A DNA stretch of 64,000 nucleotides, from NCBI RefSeq assembly GCF_000004825.1, contig NW_008805068.1, positions 310,001 to 374,000 of the forward strand. Reading direction: 5' to 3'. Within the stretch, counting starts at the first letter, position 1. Every line of letters starts with the position of its first letter. Below the pieces are notes generated by a model that saw only the letters and a list, made by a program, of their open reading frames with translations, was not told the DNA's origin and made no database searches. This document shows, one piece after another, positions 10,187 to 23,304 of this stretch. The stretch is from Heterostelium album PN500. Its lineage: Eukaryota > Evosea > Eumycetozoa > Acytosteliales > Acytosteliaceae. Both the position numbers and the translations under genes were made by a program.

Positions 10187-13100
10187 TTTAAATTAAATGG
10201 GTTGTATGTTAACACAACAAATATATAAATTATCAAATTAATCAATCAAGAGTGTCCTACGTTAAATTTAAAACCAATTAAAAAAAATTCAATTTTTTTT
10301 TATTATTAAAAATATATTATTTTTAAAGAAAAGGAAAAAAAATTGTACAAAAACTAGTTTTTTTTTAACGTAATATTAGATTTATTTTTCATCAGATTTA
10401 AAAATAATAATATTTGTTTAAAAAATAAACTATTCTTATTAATTAATCTTAGTTAGTTTGATTATTAAATTTAACACAAATACAAAAAAGCATTCAAGAA
10501 TAGTTGTATTCTAAGAAGAAAAGAATAATGTTCGTAGAAACGTTCATTTTTTTGATGCCTTTACATAATGATAATATGATACATCATAATTATGTAATAG
10601 AGTGTGTTAATTAATTAAGTTTATTCGATCAGTTGCTGTTTTATAACCCCAATAAAATATAGGTTTAAATTTAATAATTAATATGTATGGAATTGTAATT
10701 CATCGCAATCAATCCTCATACCGCCAAAAATTGAATACACACAGATAACAATTGATGGTATTTCGTTTCATCACCTATTTGCGCAATTTTATTCTTATCC
10801 TGTTTAGTGAAAAAAAGTAAACAATAGAACATGACGGAGTGGACTTCAAAATAGGTAATTAAAATCATTTCGACTTTAAGTTTGTTTTTTTATAAAAATA
10901 ACTTCTGTGGGGTGACACCAGCATTAAGATGACTTGATTGATTAAACCTTTTGGTTCATTAAATTTAATGTGACCTGACTCCAACAATCGCGATCATGTT
11001 TTTCGTTTTTTTTAATTTGAGCAAAAAAACAACCCATTTTGATTTTTTTTACAAAAGGATGGGGGCAAAAGACATAAACGGATTCCAATTTTTCAGTTGT
11101 TTTTTTCTCAGATGTTGATGGCAATTCTCCTGTTGTTGATATATGAGAACAGCTTTTATGAGGTGAAAGTTTTAATTTATCGTGATGTTGATTCATCCTT
11201 AGAACTATCGAGTTATAATGATGCTCTTCTGTTGTCAGAAATCATCAATTGTGTGATGGTCTATGCTTTATTGTAAGCCTTAATATGAAATCGTTGCAAA
11301 AAAATTTATTTTTATCCCAAATTTAAAATAATTGAAAAATAAAAAACATAAATTCGAATTTCTAATGATGCACCAACAATGATTACACACTAAGGGTTTC
11401 TGTTTGTGTGGGAACAGTGCAAAGCAAAACAAAGTGGGAGAATAAAGTTCTATCATAAATGACTATCACAAGTAATGGTGGTGAACTGTGTTAAGTGGTA
11501 TTCACAATCAAATGTTTAAACAGGAGCTACCTTACATGGGTACACGCCCTCCTTTAAAAATAAACTTTTACAAAAAACAAAATTAAAAAAAAATACTAAA
11601 TTCTTTTTCACAAAGATCTGACAACATAGAGCATGATTAAATGACACCTTCTGATTATAGACATTATTAAAATAAAATAAATCAAATCAAATCAACTCTG
11701 GTTTAAACTCCACCATCCAAAACTATTAAATACAACAACCAAACTAGTCGAAAACATCAACACCCCCCATCTCCTACTTTGAATATATATAACAACTACA
11801 AAAATAAATATAAATACATATTAAAAATATTATATTTTTAGAGAATCGCATTAATAAATTTGTTTGAAATTTCATATTTAATATCAATATTGAAATTGCG
11901 AACAACATTATTTTTCCAGTTTACCACTTACCTTAATGTTTAGATGTAAGTAGAACTCCCAAACTCTGGGTAGATCTTAGTCCATAATAATTTAGATTGG
12001 TCCCGATCTATAGAATCGGAAATACTTTTAAATAAAATACAATAGTCATTTCACACACTATAACCATCCCAAAATTCACAGAATTTAATAACACTTTCAA
12101 AAACCAATCCTAACAATAACCGTATCAATATATCTATTTTCAAACAAAATGACAAGTTTAATTAATAACAAATCATATTTAAAGTTTAAATCGGCTTTAT
12201 AATTATATTATGACATTCTTATTATTAAATAATTACCTCTACCACATTACCACCAAAATATGAATTGTTTTTTTAATAGATAAAGATAAAAAAAGATAGA
12301 GATTTCTTTCTTTAATTTTTTTTTAAAAGAGAAAAGAATTATTCATTTATTTGATGTTGTCTCTTAATTTTTTTTAATAATTATAAACATTGGCTTATCT
12401 TTTAAGGTTGAATTGTTCGATCCATTTGTTGTTTTAAAATACCTTTATATTATTTATAAATTTCTCATTCTTTGTTCATTGTTGTATCTTTAAATAAATC
12501 CATCATCATTTTGTCGACATCAACAACGTTCATTACTCAAGAAAAACATTATTCGAATGTTTGTGTTCGCACTAACTCTCCCTTAATGTTGGTTCGGGCA
12601 TAACATTTGAATTCTATTTTTATAGAGTTAACTACTGTAAAAAATATTTTTTTGAATGTAAAATTATTGGAGAATAACCAATTGTTTACCCACTAATTAC
12701 TTATACTTTAAAAAAAAAAAAATTAATAATTAAAAAACACCAAAATAAGTAATTTTTTATTTTATAAAATATATTTTACAATTTTTTTATTTTTATAAAA
12801 TATATTTTATGAAAATTATGTTTTTCAATAATAATTAAAATTTATAAGATCTTTAGATTTCTAAAAATATAACAAGTCTATTTTAAAAAAAAAAACTAAA
12901 TAATAATAAATACCAAGTGTTTTTACAATTTGCTTTTTGTTTTTGGATTTTTAAGATTTATTTACACCACAATTGGTGCAAAAAGTGGGTATCATAGTGA
13001 AAGTGTGTTTTTCGTTTGGGTAAATTTGTTGTTTTCACACGACCTGGTGAAAGTTGGTTATTTTTGTTCTTTTGTAACTTTACACAAAACTTAATAATAG

Positions 13101-13668
13101 ACAGATATTTATATAAAGTATGACAATGAAATATACAAATTCTAATGGTAACATCACTCTGTCAATCAACAAACAACTTTTTTTGCAATCATTATAAAAA
13201 GCGAAATAATAATAATAACCATCTATCGATCTTAAAATTGTTTTTCTTTTTTTTTTGTTTGTTACTTATTATTCTATTCAATGCACATTCGAATACACAA
13301 TCATGTACGATTATTGGATGTCTGTTTATGTTTGAAGTTGTAAAAGGTGTGTCAAAACTACTTTTTGTATTAGGTAATGGAATGTTGCTTCTATTATGTG
13401 ATAAATGATGGTGGATGGTGAAGTATTGCCTAATCGATTTTGTTGTTACATTATCCAACATCATAGAGCATCATAAATCACAACTCAACTGAAAATAATA
13501 TAACCCAGAAAAAAAAAACATTTTTATTTTTAAATCAAAATGTGCAAAGCTAAAAAAAAATATCATAATTAGATGGATGGATTGAAGCTAAAAACAACCA
13601 CGCATTCAGTTTTTAAAATTTTGACAAGTATTTTGTTTTTCATTTTTTTGCAATTAATTTTTGGTCAT

Positions 13669-13807
13669 GTGGTGGTGTGTGTGTGGGGGTTTGTTTACAC
13701 TTGTCTTTTAAGACTATTCTTGTGAATCTTCACACAACTATAAGAAAGACAATCAGAGTGTGTTTGTTTTTATTGTAATGAGCCTGGTTGGGGTTGATGT
13801 GTGGGTT
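13669..13807. promoter_or_regulatory. GT-rich G-box-like elements
   Basis: Two G/T-rich tracts stand out from the AT background: GTGGTGGTGTGTGTGTGGGG at 13669-13688 and GGTTGGGG..GTGTGGG at 13786-13805. Similar CA-rich tracts on the + strand occur at 14095 and 16177 (ACCACACCCCACC). Such GT/CA boxes are the known binding type of dictyostelid G-box factor in developmental promoters. Function here is inferred only. Confidence 0.35.
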
Positions 13808-14459
13808 CATATCGTAACAATCAAATTGACAACTCACACCACCATTACTTAATATTTTTATTATTACCTTCTATTTTTGTTGTTGTGTGGGCTCTGAAAC
13901 ATATGTGTTTTATTGCTAATGTCATTTTTTATAAAACAATTTTAATTAAAAAAAAAAGTTTTTATTCAATTTATAAATAAAGTTTTTTGGTTAGGACCTA
14001 GCTTGTTTTATTTTAAATTTTGTTTTCAGATCTATTATTAAATTAAGAAAAAATAGAAATTTTGAACATATTCTTATTTTTCTTTCAGAGTAGTACCACC
14101 CCACTTTCACACTTCACATTTACACACAAACTATTTATATATATTTATTTTTAACTCTGCTTCTTAGACTAGTATTGCTTTTGTTTTTTTTTGCTATTCA
14201 TTTTGATTCTATTAAAAAGTTGGTTAGTTGTTAACAATTATAAATAAATCAAAATATTTTGGACAGTCTATCAATCATTATAAATATAATTTGTATGTTT
14301 TAATAAAAATTGCCTCCAAAAAACAACAACAACACACCAAGTTTTAAAAATACATCAAATTATTATTATAAAAATACTTCAAAATATAATAAACCACATT
14401 TTTATTAATAAAAATATTAATAATATATCTTTTTTTTTTTTTTTGTTTTTATTTTATAG

Positions 14460-14577
14460 ATTGAATATCATCATAGCAAGTGCAATAATAGCCGTTAATT
14501 ATCTTCAGTCATTGTATATATAAATATATTACCAACTCAATAATTAGCTAATTATATTATACAAAGAAACAAAAAGT
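14460..14577 (+). other. Candidate untranslated leader exon upstream of the MEF2-type gene
   Basis: Bounded on the left by a long T-run with ATTTTATAG (acceptor at 14458-14459) and on the right by AGTGTAAGTTATT (donor GTAAGT at 14578). The next good acceptor is TATATATAG at 15219-15227. No start codon with a long frame lies inside. D. discoideum MADS-box genes such as srfA are known to use alternative promoters with untranslated exons. Splicing here is inferred. Confidence 0.3.
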
Positions 14578-17500
14578 GTAAGTTATTATTATTATAAATC
14601 AAATCTTCAATCAACTTTGAAAAAGTAAAAACATCACCTCCCATCACATCCTATATACAAATCAAATAATTAATAATAAGGGTTTGACACTTTTAATGTA
14701 ATGTTAACTTATTTGAAAGTCTCTGTAAGGTTGTTGGTTTGGATTTTAATTATGTTAATTGAAATTGCAACACTCTTTTACATTTCACCCACTCTTTTAA
14801 ATTTGGAAATTCTCAAATAAAATTTAGATTTTATTTTTTTGTTTTGGTTAATGGGGCGGATCATGTCATCGACCATTACAATGACGCGTTTTTTGTTGTT
14901 TTTACTTGGAAATTGGCATAAGTAATGAAAAAATCAAGAAATTCAATTAGCTTTCTCTTTGCACTTATGCAAAAGATAAGTTACAACTTTCGATCTGAAG
15001 AATCAACTAGAAATCAAAAACAACAACAACATTGACCAAACAAAAATTTTGTAATCAAGAGCTGTTTTGATGAAATTCTATTATTAAATTTGGATTCCAA
15101 AACCAAAAGATTATTTTTAATTAATTTTAATCAAAGAGTTGTGTGTGTTTGGTCACTTTGTAATTAATTCACTCAAAAAAACATCACTATCATTTCATTC
15201 TTATATAATTATTACTTTTATATATAGAATTACAAAAAGAATTGCAAAGAAGAAGTTGGTCTGAAAAAAGAACACTCAAACCACCAAAAAATTCTTTAAT
15301 CAAAAAACAAAAAAACTCAACAACAAATTGTAAACATTTTTTTTTCTTTCCCAAAAAAAATGATCCCCCATTAAATCACTTAAAAAAACAAAGCATCATA
15401 TGTGTTTTTCAGACACCATCACCACCATCACTACTACTGTCACTATTACCAAAACTTATGAATCACTATTGTTACACATTGATTACATCGCGAATCTGTT
15501 GCAAGACATTCATTCTATACTCCTCTTCTATTTTTTTTTTTTGTTTTATCGTTTTGTCGTTTTTTTATTTTTATTTTTTTTATTTATTTATTTTAAAATT
15601 GTTAACTACATCTGTAATATTCACCATATAAGCAGTTCAATCTTAATCATCATAGTTAAATTAGGAAATTCAGGTCCACCTCTACTCATTTCTACAACAA
15701 CAACCAAAATTTCCCTTCTTTTATTTGTGTTTTTAAAAAGCTCTTGAACCACTTCTTCTAAATATAACTGAATCAAAAGCTCATTCTTCTTTGGTATGTT
15801 TCTAATGTCATCACCTCATGTTTCTTATCTTAATTTGGCGATAAAGACATTTCTCTAAAACAATTTTGTTTTTTTTGGTTGGTTTTTTTTTTTTTCGAGT
15901 TTTTATGTTTTTTTTTTATTTTTAGTTTTTTCGATTTTATGTCTCATTAAAAATGTAATTTAGTGGGGACTCATGACCACCACCAATTACGTAATTTTTG
16001 ACTTTCTAGAACCAAAAAAGAATCAACTTGTTCCGAATCACGATGGTGAATGTTCGTTAACAAGCATCAAATATGTTGTATTCTATTATTATATATTATA
16101 TTTAATTTATTTAAAACAAAAAAATAAATAAATAAATATAAAGTTTTTTTTTTTTTTTTTGCACAACTTCTCCCTGGCACCCCAATAACCACACCCCACC
16201 TCAGATATATACAACCCACTACCAAATTAATTATAATTGTTATTGCACTACTAAAATAAAAAAAAGATATTAATAGTAATAGTAGTTAAGAGTACCAATA
16301 CATTTATATAACAACATCAGATAAATTAAATTAATATAAAATAATAATAATTTTTTTTAATCTGTTAATAAAAAATAATATATTAATAAATTAATGTTTG
16401 GTCCAAACCACTAATAATATTTCATCACACAATCAATCACTGTCATCTATTCCAATATCCAAACAACCCAAAAATTAAAATAGAAATAGATCAACATCAT
16501 CAGAAGAGATAATAACAATAACAATACCAAACAAATAAGAATCATAATATTAGGTTCCTGATAGATATTAATTAATTTAATATAATTTTTTATATTTCTA
16601 ACCATTAATATATCAATAGAAATTTTAAAAGTAAAATCATGATAATAATATACTTTATACCACTACCACTAAATATTACTAGACCACTACCACCACTCGT
16701 CGCAACACACTCATTCCCTCCACTACCACCATCAGATTGATTTCACAAGTTCATACATTCTCTCTTTTATATTTCTGCAACTTCAAATTTGTCTTTTATT
16801 TATTTTTATATTATACACTTTGCTATTCAACCTTGATTTGGATCGCGTTGTACTATATTCTATTCTATTTATTACCAATAGATAAAACAAAAATATAAAA
16901 TTTATTTTTAAATTTTCACTCACTTGCAAATAATTAAATTTACACTTTATAATCACACTGTCATTGACATCTAAAGTATTTTCTTGGTTAAATACAAGCT
17001 AAATCATGAATGAATAAATAAATAAATATTGTTACTGAAAAAAACCACATATTCCCACCCGCCATATCTTGTTTTCATATGAATGCAGGATGAACCACCA
17101 CACAACTTCCAACACCATCATAAATAATAATAAATTTTCGACATCACCCACATTATTATTTATAAATATAAACCAATCCAATGACCATTGTCACCTTTAT
17201 TTTAAAATTCATTCTATTCATTTTTAGACATATCATTGCATGTTCACCCCCTCTCTTTTCAAATATTCCAATAATAATTTCGAATATACTCCATCCATTT
17301 AGATATATACCATTTTGATTTATAAATAAATCAAATTTATATATTTCTTCACAAAAACCAAGAGCTTCTTTTTGTTTTTTTGTATATTAATTAAAAATAT
17401 ATTCTCATCCCTCTTTTTTATATTAATCTCTCAATTGTAACTAAACTAATTTAAAATTAATTACTTTCTTTTTCTCCCCCCTCAACAACAATATAGAATT

Positions 17501-17663
17501 TATAATTTAACAAAATTTTAGTTTATAAACTAAAATTCAAAACCAAAAAAGTTTACAAAACTGTTGTATTCCTTCCACCCTTGAAAGCGTTGTACAACCC
17601 CCTCCCTTTTAATCTAAAAGTCCAACCCACCACTGTCACTATCATCACATCCACTATCACACA

Positions 17664-19061
17664 ATGGGAAGAAAGAAGATCAAGATTCAAAAGATTACCG
17701 ACGAGAGAAACAGACAGGTCACCTTTACAAAGAGAAAGAATGGACTCATCAAGAAGGCAATGGAATTGGCTGTCCTCTGTGACTCCTCAGTGACCTTGGT
17801 CATTGTAAATAATTCTCCAAACGCCAAAGAAAAGTATTTCCAATATGTTAGTTCAGATTTGGATCAACCATTGACCACTATTCCAGACCTTGGTCCTGAG
17901 ATTTCACAATTCTATATGAATGAAGATGTATGTAGAAATAATTAATTTTATAACTTTTAAAAAAACAACAACTAACTAATATTATCTATCTTTTTCCTAA
18001 AGTATGATAAAATCTTTAATAAAAAAGATAAATCTGATTCTCATGATGATATGTTTTTGATGGACGGTCATTCCAATCAGGAACATTCTTCACCGTCAAT
18101 GTCACCCACAAATTCACCAAAAATAAATCCACAACCAATTAGATCGAATTCGGTCGGTCAATATAAGGCAGCTGCTGCCTCACATCATCATCATCATCCA
18201 TATCCATTGTCACAAAAGAACTATCATCAACAACAAACAAACACAGCACCATTATTAACACCAAACAGCAACAACAAATCACAACCACCACAACAATCAA
18301 TATATAAAACATCGCCACAAATCATAAGTCAACAACCATCGCTCGGTAACAACATTCAACTGTCCAACCAAACCGCCATTGAACATTTAGACTCTGAGAA
18401 TGACCATATCTCACCAATGGGATCGCCAAAACCTCAGAAATACCAACAGGTTCCACAGACTTTTGACTCGGCACAAGCACTCCTCTCACTGACCAATCCA
18501 AGCACCTCCAACTTTGAACTGTCACCAACTTCCTCCAATTCTACATCGCCTGCGTCATCCCCAAGAATACCAGCCACTTTAGAGTCACCACCAAACAACA
18601 ACAACAACAACAACAATAGCAACCACAATGAACAATCTATTTCAACATCGTCATCGCCAATTTCTAATTTACAACTCTCATCAGCTGCATCCATTCAAAC
18701 CGCACCATCCAATATTAAGAGAAAATGTATAAATGAATCAATTTCCAATATACTTAATCATAGCGGTGATAGTATTTCATATAATAATCATATTAATAAT
18801 AATAGTAGCAACAACAACAACAACAACAATAGTAATATAAATAATAATAATAACACTCAAACATCAGCATCACCATCACACAACAACAATCCAAATAATT
18901 TTAGACCAAACTCACCAAAAGCTTCACTCACTCTGCCACCTTTGCAGACAGATTTTTCCCTTGAAAGACCTTCATTTCCTTCGTTTTTTTTAAATAGGGA
19001 ATTCAATAGTAATATAGATCCAAAGAAAAGAGCTCATCCATACCATGAGGTCAATGTATAA
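17664..19061 (+). CDS. mef2A: MEF2-type MADS-box transcription factor
   Basis: Two exons, 17664-17927 and 18003-19061, 440 aa. The MADS box occupies residues 1-57: [20 protein letters not shown], then [20 protein letters not shown]. The Met-first GRKKI start and [13 protein letters not shown] string are MEF2-class, not SRF-class, and a short MEF2-like extension follows ([12 protein letters not shown]). The rest is low complexity, with His, Gln, Asn and Ser-Pro-rich runs typical of dictyostelid transcription factors and likely activation regions. It should bind AT-rich CTA(A/T)4TAG-like sites in the nucleus. The very long upstream region suggests complex developmental control. The symbol is by family resemblance; orthology to D. 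discoideum mef2A is not proven. Confidence 0.88.
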
Positions 19062-19426
19062 ATTAAAATTCGATGACAACCAACAACAATAATATTGTTT
19101 TTTTTTTCCAACACCCCATTAAATATAGATACATTAAAGTTTAAATAAAAATTATTTAATCTTCTTCTACCAAAAAAAAAAAAACAAATACTCTTTTTTT
19201 TCTTTATTATTATATCTTTGATTTTTCCATCATTATAAATCTAGTGAGTCTATTACCCACTTTCGGTGGCATAATCATTATGCTACGAAATTTTTTTTGA
19301 GTTTTTTTTTTTTGTTCAGATGACATTTTAATCGATTGTTAATTTTATTTCTTTTTTAGTTATACTTTGATATTGATATTGATATATATATATATTGATC
19401 AATATCTATTATTTAGAATAAAAAAA
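19062..19426. other. Intergenic region with GC-containing hairpin and palindrome
   Basis: Spacer between two + strand genes. Within T-rich DNA, 19257-19269 forms a CCAC/GTGG hairpin with a TTTCG loop. Overlapping it, 19266-19286 is an imperfect 21-bp palindrome: arms GTGGCATAAT and ATTATGCTAC around a central C, one mismatch. Runs of T follow at 19291 and 19304. Nothing coding seen. Confidence 0.55.
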
Positions 19427-20581
19427 ATGTTAAGTTCTAGATTAGTTAGAGTTTTCAATCATGGATTGAATAGATCATTTACAACAATAACAGGATCAAC
19501 TTGTACAAAGAAGATGTTATCATTAAATTCAAATCAATATAATAATAATAATAATAGTAATAGTGACAATAATAATTATAGATATAATAATAATAATAAT
19601 AGTGAAAAAGAATCAAATAGTAATAATAAGAATGAATATAATGAAAAGAATGGTAGATTTAATAAATATGGTGGACAAGCATTGTTTGCTTTTTCATTTG
19701 GATCGTTGTTTGGTTGGAAAAAAGAAGATGCAATGCTGTCACAGGCAAAGAGAAAACCAAGAGCACCGGTGACAGATTTCGAAGATGCTCTCGAGTGGTA
19801 TCAAACCTACTATCAAAACGGTGCGGATTTAGATAACTTCCCAGTGGCAATGGCCTATCTCTTGGGTAAACAATCGCAACACTATCTGAAACAACAACTC
19901 TCTAGCATAAAGAACGACAAAGACCTACAGACACTGGCGAAACTTCAGACGATCCAATCGTTCTACTACATCCCGATGGTTGGATTCATGGCGGAGATCT
20001 TCCGTCAGAACCCGACCAAGATCAAACAGTGGTACGAGTTGCTGATGTCAAAGGAGGACATCACCACACCCTGGAAGTCGACACTCGGCAATCTCGACCC
20101 ATCGATGCTCTTGACGCTGGCAGTGTCACTCGCCGACTGCAAAGAGGCAGAGGAGATTCAGCTGGCGATCGTCAAGAAGTCGCTGGGCGCCAAGCAGGCA
20201 GAGTCGCCAGAGAAAGTCGCCGAGAGTCTGGCGTCGCTCAAATCGTGGTCGTCGAAGCAGCGTGAGAGCTTGCCGACCTACCCACTGCTGTTGATCGGTG
20301 AGTATCTCAGCACTGGCGACGAAAAGATCGTGCGAAAGATATCATCGATGTGGAGACGTTCGCTCGACAGCCTCGAAAAGATGGCACTCAACACCACGCC
20401 ACAAGTGAACACCGCCAACAACCTCAACAAGAAACTCGAATTCCAACAACGTGAAATGATCATCGATGAACTGAGTCAAGCGATCAGACTACTCTCCAAA
20501 GATCAAAAGGCACACAAGATACTCAAAGAGGAATTGGATCATCATCTTCAATCATCTAAAGCATCGACAACCAAACAATAA
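19427..20581 (+). CDS. Unrecognised protein with likely mitochondrial targeting sequence
   Basis: Intronless, 384 aa from the ATG at 19427, chosen over upstream in-frame codons because those encode an Ile/Tyr-rich AT leader and this ATG follows a run of A, the usual dictyostelid context. The first 25 residues (MLSSRLVRVFNHGLNRSFTT) are basic, hydroxylated and lack acids, as in mitochondrial presequences. A 60-residue Asn/Ser/Lys tract follows, then a soluble, helical C-terminal region of about 280 residues (DFEDALEWYQTYYQNGADL; MVGFMAEIFRQNPTKIKQWY) reminiscent of helical-repeat folds. No catalytic motif seen. GC rises sharply in 19,990-20,400 and falls again at the ends. Confidence 0.75.
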   Translation: MLSSRLVRVFNHGLNRSFTTITGSTCTKKMLSLNSNQYNNNNNSNSDNNNYRYNNNNNSEKESNSNNKNEYNEKNGRFNKYGGQALFAFSFGSLFGWKKEDAMLSQAKRKPRAPVTDFEDALEWYQTYYQNGADLDNFPVAMAYLLGKQSQHYLKQQLSSIKNDKDLQTLAKLQTIQSFYYIPMVGFMAEIFRQNPTKIKQWYELLMSKEDITTPWKSTLGNLDPSMLLTLAVSLADCKEAEEIQLAIVKKSLGAKQAESPEKVAESLASLKSWSSKQRESLPTYPLLLIGEYLSTGDEKIVRKISSMWRRSLDSLEKMALNTTPQVNTANNLNKKLEFQQREMIIDELSQAIRLLSKDQKAHKILKEELDHHLQSSKASTTKQ

Positions 20582-21456
20582 ATAAACAAAACAAATTAAA
20601 CTAAAAACTGATTTCAAATCAAAATAGATAAACAACAATCAAAAATAATAATATTGTACACACACACACACACACAACACCATCAAATGAACAAATCTAC
20701 ACTAATAAAATCAAATCAAAACAAAATCATATCAAACCAACCCAAATCACATGATTGTATTGTAGTACTACAATTTCATTTTACAATTTATTTGTTAAAT
20801 CTACAAAATTATAATAATCTATTTAAATAGCAGATATCAAAAGTACACTATCATTTTTTACATCTTATTTTACTTCTTTTTTGATTTTTTTATTTTAATT
20901 TTTTTTTTAATGTCGTGTGATTTTCACGGGAGGTGGTTTTTGTTTTGTTTTGCTCCCTGCAAACATCAGCTCACTCCAAAAAAGCAAAAAAAAATAAATA
21001 TATAAATAAATAAATATTTTTTTTAATTTTTATTTTTAATCCTTTTTTTTTTTTTTTCTTTCGCTCGTGTTCGTGTGGTTGTTATTAAAAACCGAACTAT
21101 TAGAAGTTGGTTTAGTTATTCTTTTTTCTCTCTCAACTCAACTCACCTCAACTTAAAGTTTAAACTTTTTATTCTAGTCAAAAAAAAACATCTTATTATT
21201 GTTTTTTTCTTTATTATTTATTATTACAAACAAAACAAAACAGTTAAATCAATTATTTATTACTATATTTAATTGAATATTTAATTATTTTATTTTTTTC
21301 ACTTTAGAAATATTTATTTACAAAATAAAATAATAAAATCGAATTATTATCGTTATTTTGTATTTTTTTCTAAATTCTTTCGTAACCATACACCTCTATA
21401 ACATCAACACTATACAAATACAGAGATACCTATATAGAATTATTATATAATAAAAA
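20582..21456. other. Intergenic region with CA microsatellite
   Basis: AT-rich spacer between two + strand genes. Contains an AC dinucleotide run at about 20658-20676, long T-runs (20880-21060) and AAATA repeats. The last 150 bp before the ABCF2 ATG are T/A-rich, as usual for a dictyostelid promoter and leader. No coding or RNA gene signal seen. Confidence 0.6.
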
Positions 21457-23304
21457 ATGGGAAAAAAGTCTGCCAATAATAAGAAGAACAACAAGAAACA
21501 AGTCGAGGAGGTTGTTTCTGATGACGAAAATGTCACCCAAAAGTTTGAGAAGATGAGAATCAACCAATTCACTGCTACTGGATCGTTATCATCAAAAGAA
21601 TCATCAAGAGATGTAAGTAAAACACTAACTAACACGAGCAAACAATTAATAAATTGATTATTAATTTTGATTATCTTATTTTTTTTTTTTTTTGGTTATT
21701 TTTTATTTTAGATTAAAATCGAACAAGTAACTTTAACTTTCCACGGTAAAGAATTACTTAGTGATACTACAGTAGAAATTAATTTTGGTCGTCGTTATGG
21801 TTTGATCGGTTCTAATGGATGTGGTAAATCGATTTTCCTCCAGTGTCTTTCGATCCGTGAGTTACCAATTCCAGAGCACATCGATATCTTCTACTTGTCA
21901 GAGGAAGCTTATCCAACCGAGAGAACCGCACTCCAAACTGTCATTGACGATGCCGAGAAGGAGGTGAAGCGTCTCGAAGCCTTGGAAGAGCGTCTCTTGA
22001 TCGAGGAGGGTCCAGAGAGCGAAGAGCTCATGGACGTCTACGAGAGAATGGAGCGTCTCGACCCAGACACCTTTGTTGCACGTGCCTCTGAGATCTTGAT
22101 CGGTCTCGGTTTCACAAAGACCACAATGCACAAGATGACCAAGGACTTGTCCGGAGGTTGGCGTATGAGAGTATCACTCGCCAAGGCACTCTTTATCAAG
22201 CCAACCCTGTTGTTGCTCGACGAGCCAACTAACCATTTGGATCTCGGTGCCTGTGTATGGCTCGAGGACTACCTCTCCAAGTACGATCGTTCACTCATTG
22301 TCATCTCTCACTCACAGGACTTTTTGAATTCCGTTTGCACCAACATCATCCACATGAAACAATCGAAACTCCAATACTACGGTGGTAACTACGACACCTT
22401 CATCAAGACAAAGGCCGAGCTGGAGGTCAACCAGATGAAGGCATACCACAAGCAACAAGAGGAAATCGCACACATCAAATCTTTCATTGCCAGTTGCGGT
22501 ACCTACGCAAATCTCGTCAGACAGGGTAAGAGTAAGCAAAAGATCATCGACAAGATGGAGGAAGCCGGTCTCGTAGAGAAGGTCGTCGAGGAGAAGAAGT
22601 TCAATTTTAGATTCCCACCATGCCCAGAGTTGGCACCACCCATTCTCCAGTTTAACAATGTCACTTTTTCATACTCTGGTAAGGAGGCCGATGTTTTATA
22701 CCGTGATTTGGATCTCTCTGTAGATCTCGACTCTAGAATTGCCTTGGTCGGTCCAAACGGTACCGGTAAGTCGACACTCTTAAAGTTGATGTGTCAACAG
22801 ATCCACCCAACCAAGGGTGAGGTTCGTAAGCACGGTCATCTCAAGATCGCTCGTTACCATCAGCATGCCGCCGAAGCTTTGGATCTCACAATGACTCCAC
22901 TCGATTTTATCAAGAAATCCTTCCCACAATACGAGAAGGACACTGAAGAGTGGAGACGTGAGATCGGTCGTTTCGGTGTCACCGGTAAGTCACAGACCGA
23001 AGCAATCGGTTGCATGAGTGACGGTGTCAAGAGTCGTCTCATCTTTTGTATGATGGCTTTGGAGAACCCACATTTGCTATTGTTGGACGAGCCAACTAAC
23101 CATTTGGATATGGAGTGTATCGACGCTCTTGCCGAAGCCATCAACGAATTCCCAGGTGGTATGGTACTTGTAAGTCACGATTTTAGATTGATTTCCCAAG
23201 TCGCTCAGTCTATTTGGGTTTGCGATAACAAGACTATTGCTCCATGGAAGGGTGACATCACAAGTTATAAGAACACTTTGAAGAGCCAAATCAAATTCAC
23301 ATAA
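21457..23304 (+). CDS. abcF2: ABC transporter F family protein, ABCF2 type
   Basis: Two exons, 21457-21612 and 21712-23304, 582 aa. Two ATP-binding cassettes and no membrane segments, as in ABCF ribosome-associated ATPases that act in translation or ribosome assembly rather than transport. Cassette 1: Walker A GSNGCGKS, signature LSGGW, Walker B LLLLDEPTNHLD. Cassette 2: Walker A GPNGTGKST, signature SDGV, Walker B LLLLDEPTNHLD. VPIPEHIDI-like (LPIPEHIDI), SHSQDFLN and GRYGLTGK-like segments align closely with animal ABCF2. The N-terminus is basic (KKSANNKKNNKK). Codon use is strongly biased to C-ending codons, implying high expression. The second signature has Val where Gln is usual. Confidence 0.93.

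Larger units (their letters stand above)
10187..17663. other. 7.5-kb gene-free region, probable divergent promoter and leader of the MADS-box gene
   Basis: No reading frame here has dictyostelid-like coding content; the few open frames are short and repetitive. The DNA is a mosaic of A/T runs with islands of GT- or CA-rich sequence (13669-13690, 13786-13807, 14095-14128, 16177-16203, 16680-16730). T-rich acceptor-like and GTAAGT donor-like sites occur at 14459, 14578, 15227 and 17496, which could mark untranslated leader exons. The stretch separates the minus gene ending its 5' side at 10186 from the MEF2-type gene at 17664. Confidence 0.6.

Noticed and set aside
10942-11196. 84-codon open frame on the minus strand (MNQHHDKLKLSPHKSCSHIS...)
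   Set aside because: Composition is only weakly coding, there is no partner exon or recognisable motif, and it lies in a long regulatory-looking region.
14710-14730. Sequence resembling the 3' motif of dictyostelid class I small RNAs on the minus strand (CCTTACAGAGA)
   Set aside because: Only 9 of 11 bases agree, with no terminal stem and no upstream promoter element in place.
13145-15747. Open frames of 60-130 codons on both strands
   Set aside because: They are made of Phe, Leu, Ile, Asn and Lys runs from A/T tracts and overlap each other; no domain or splice continuity.
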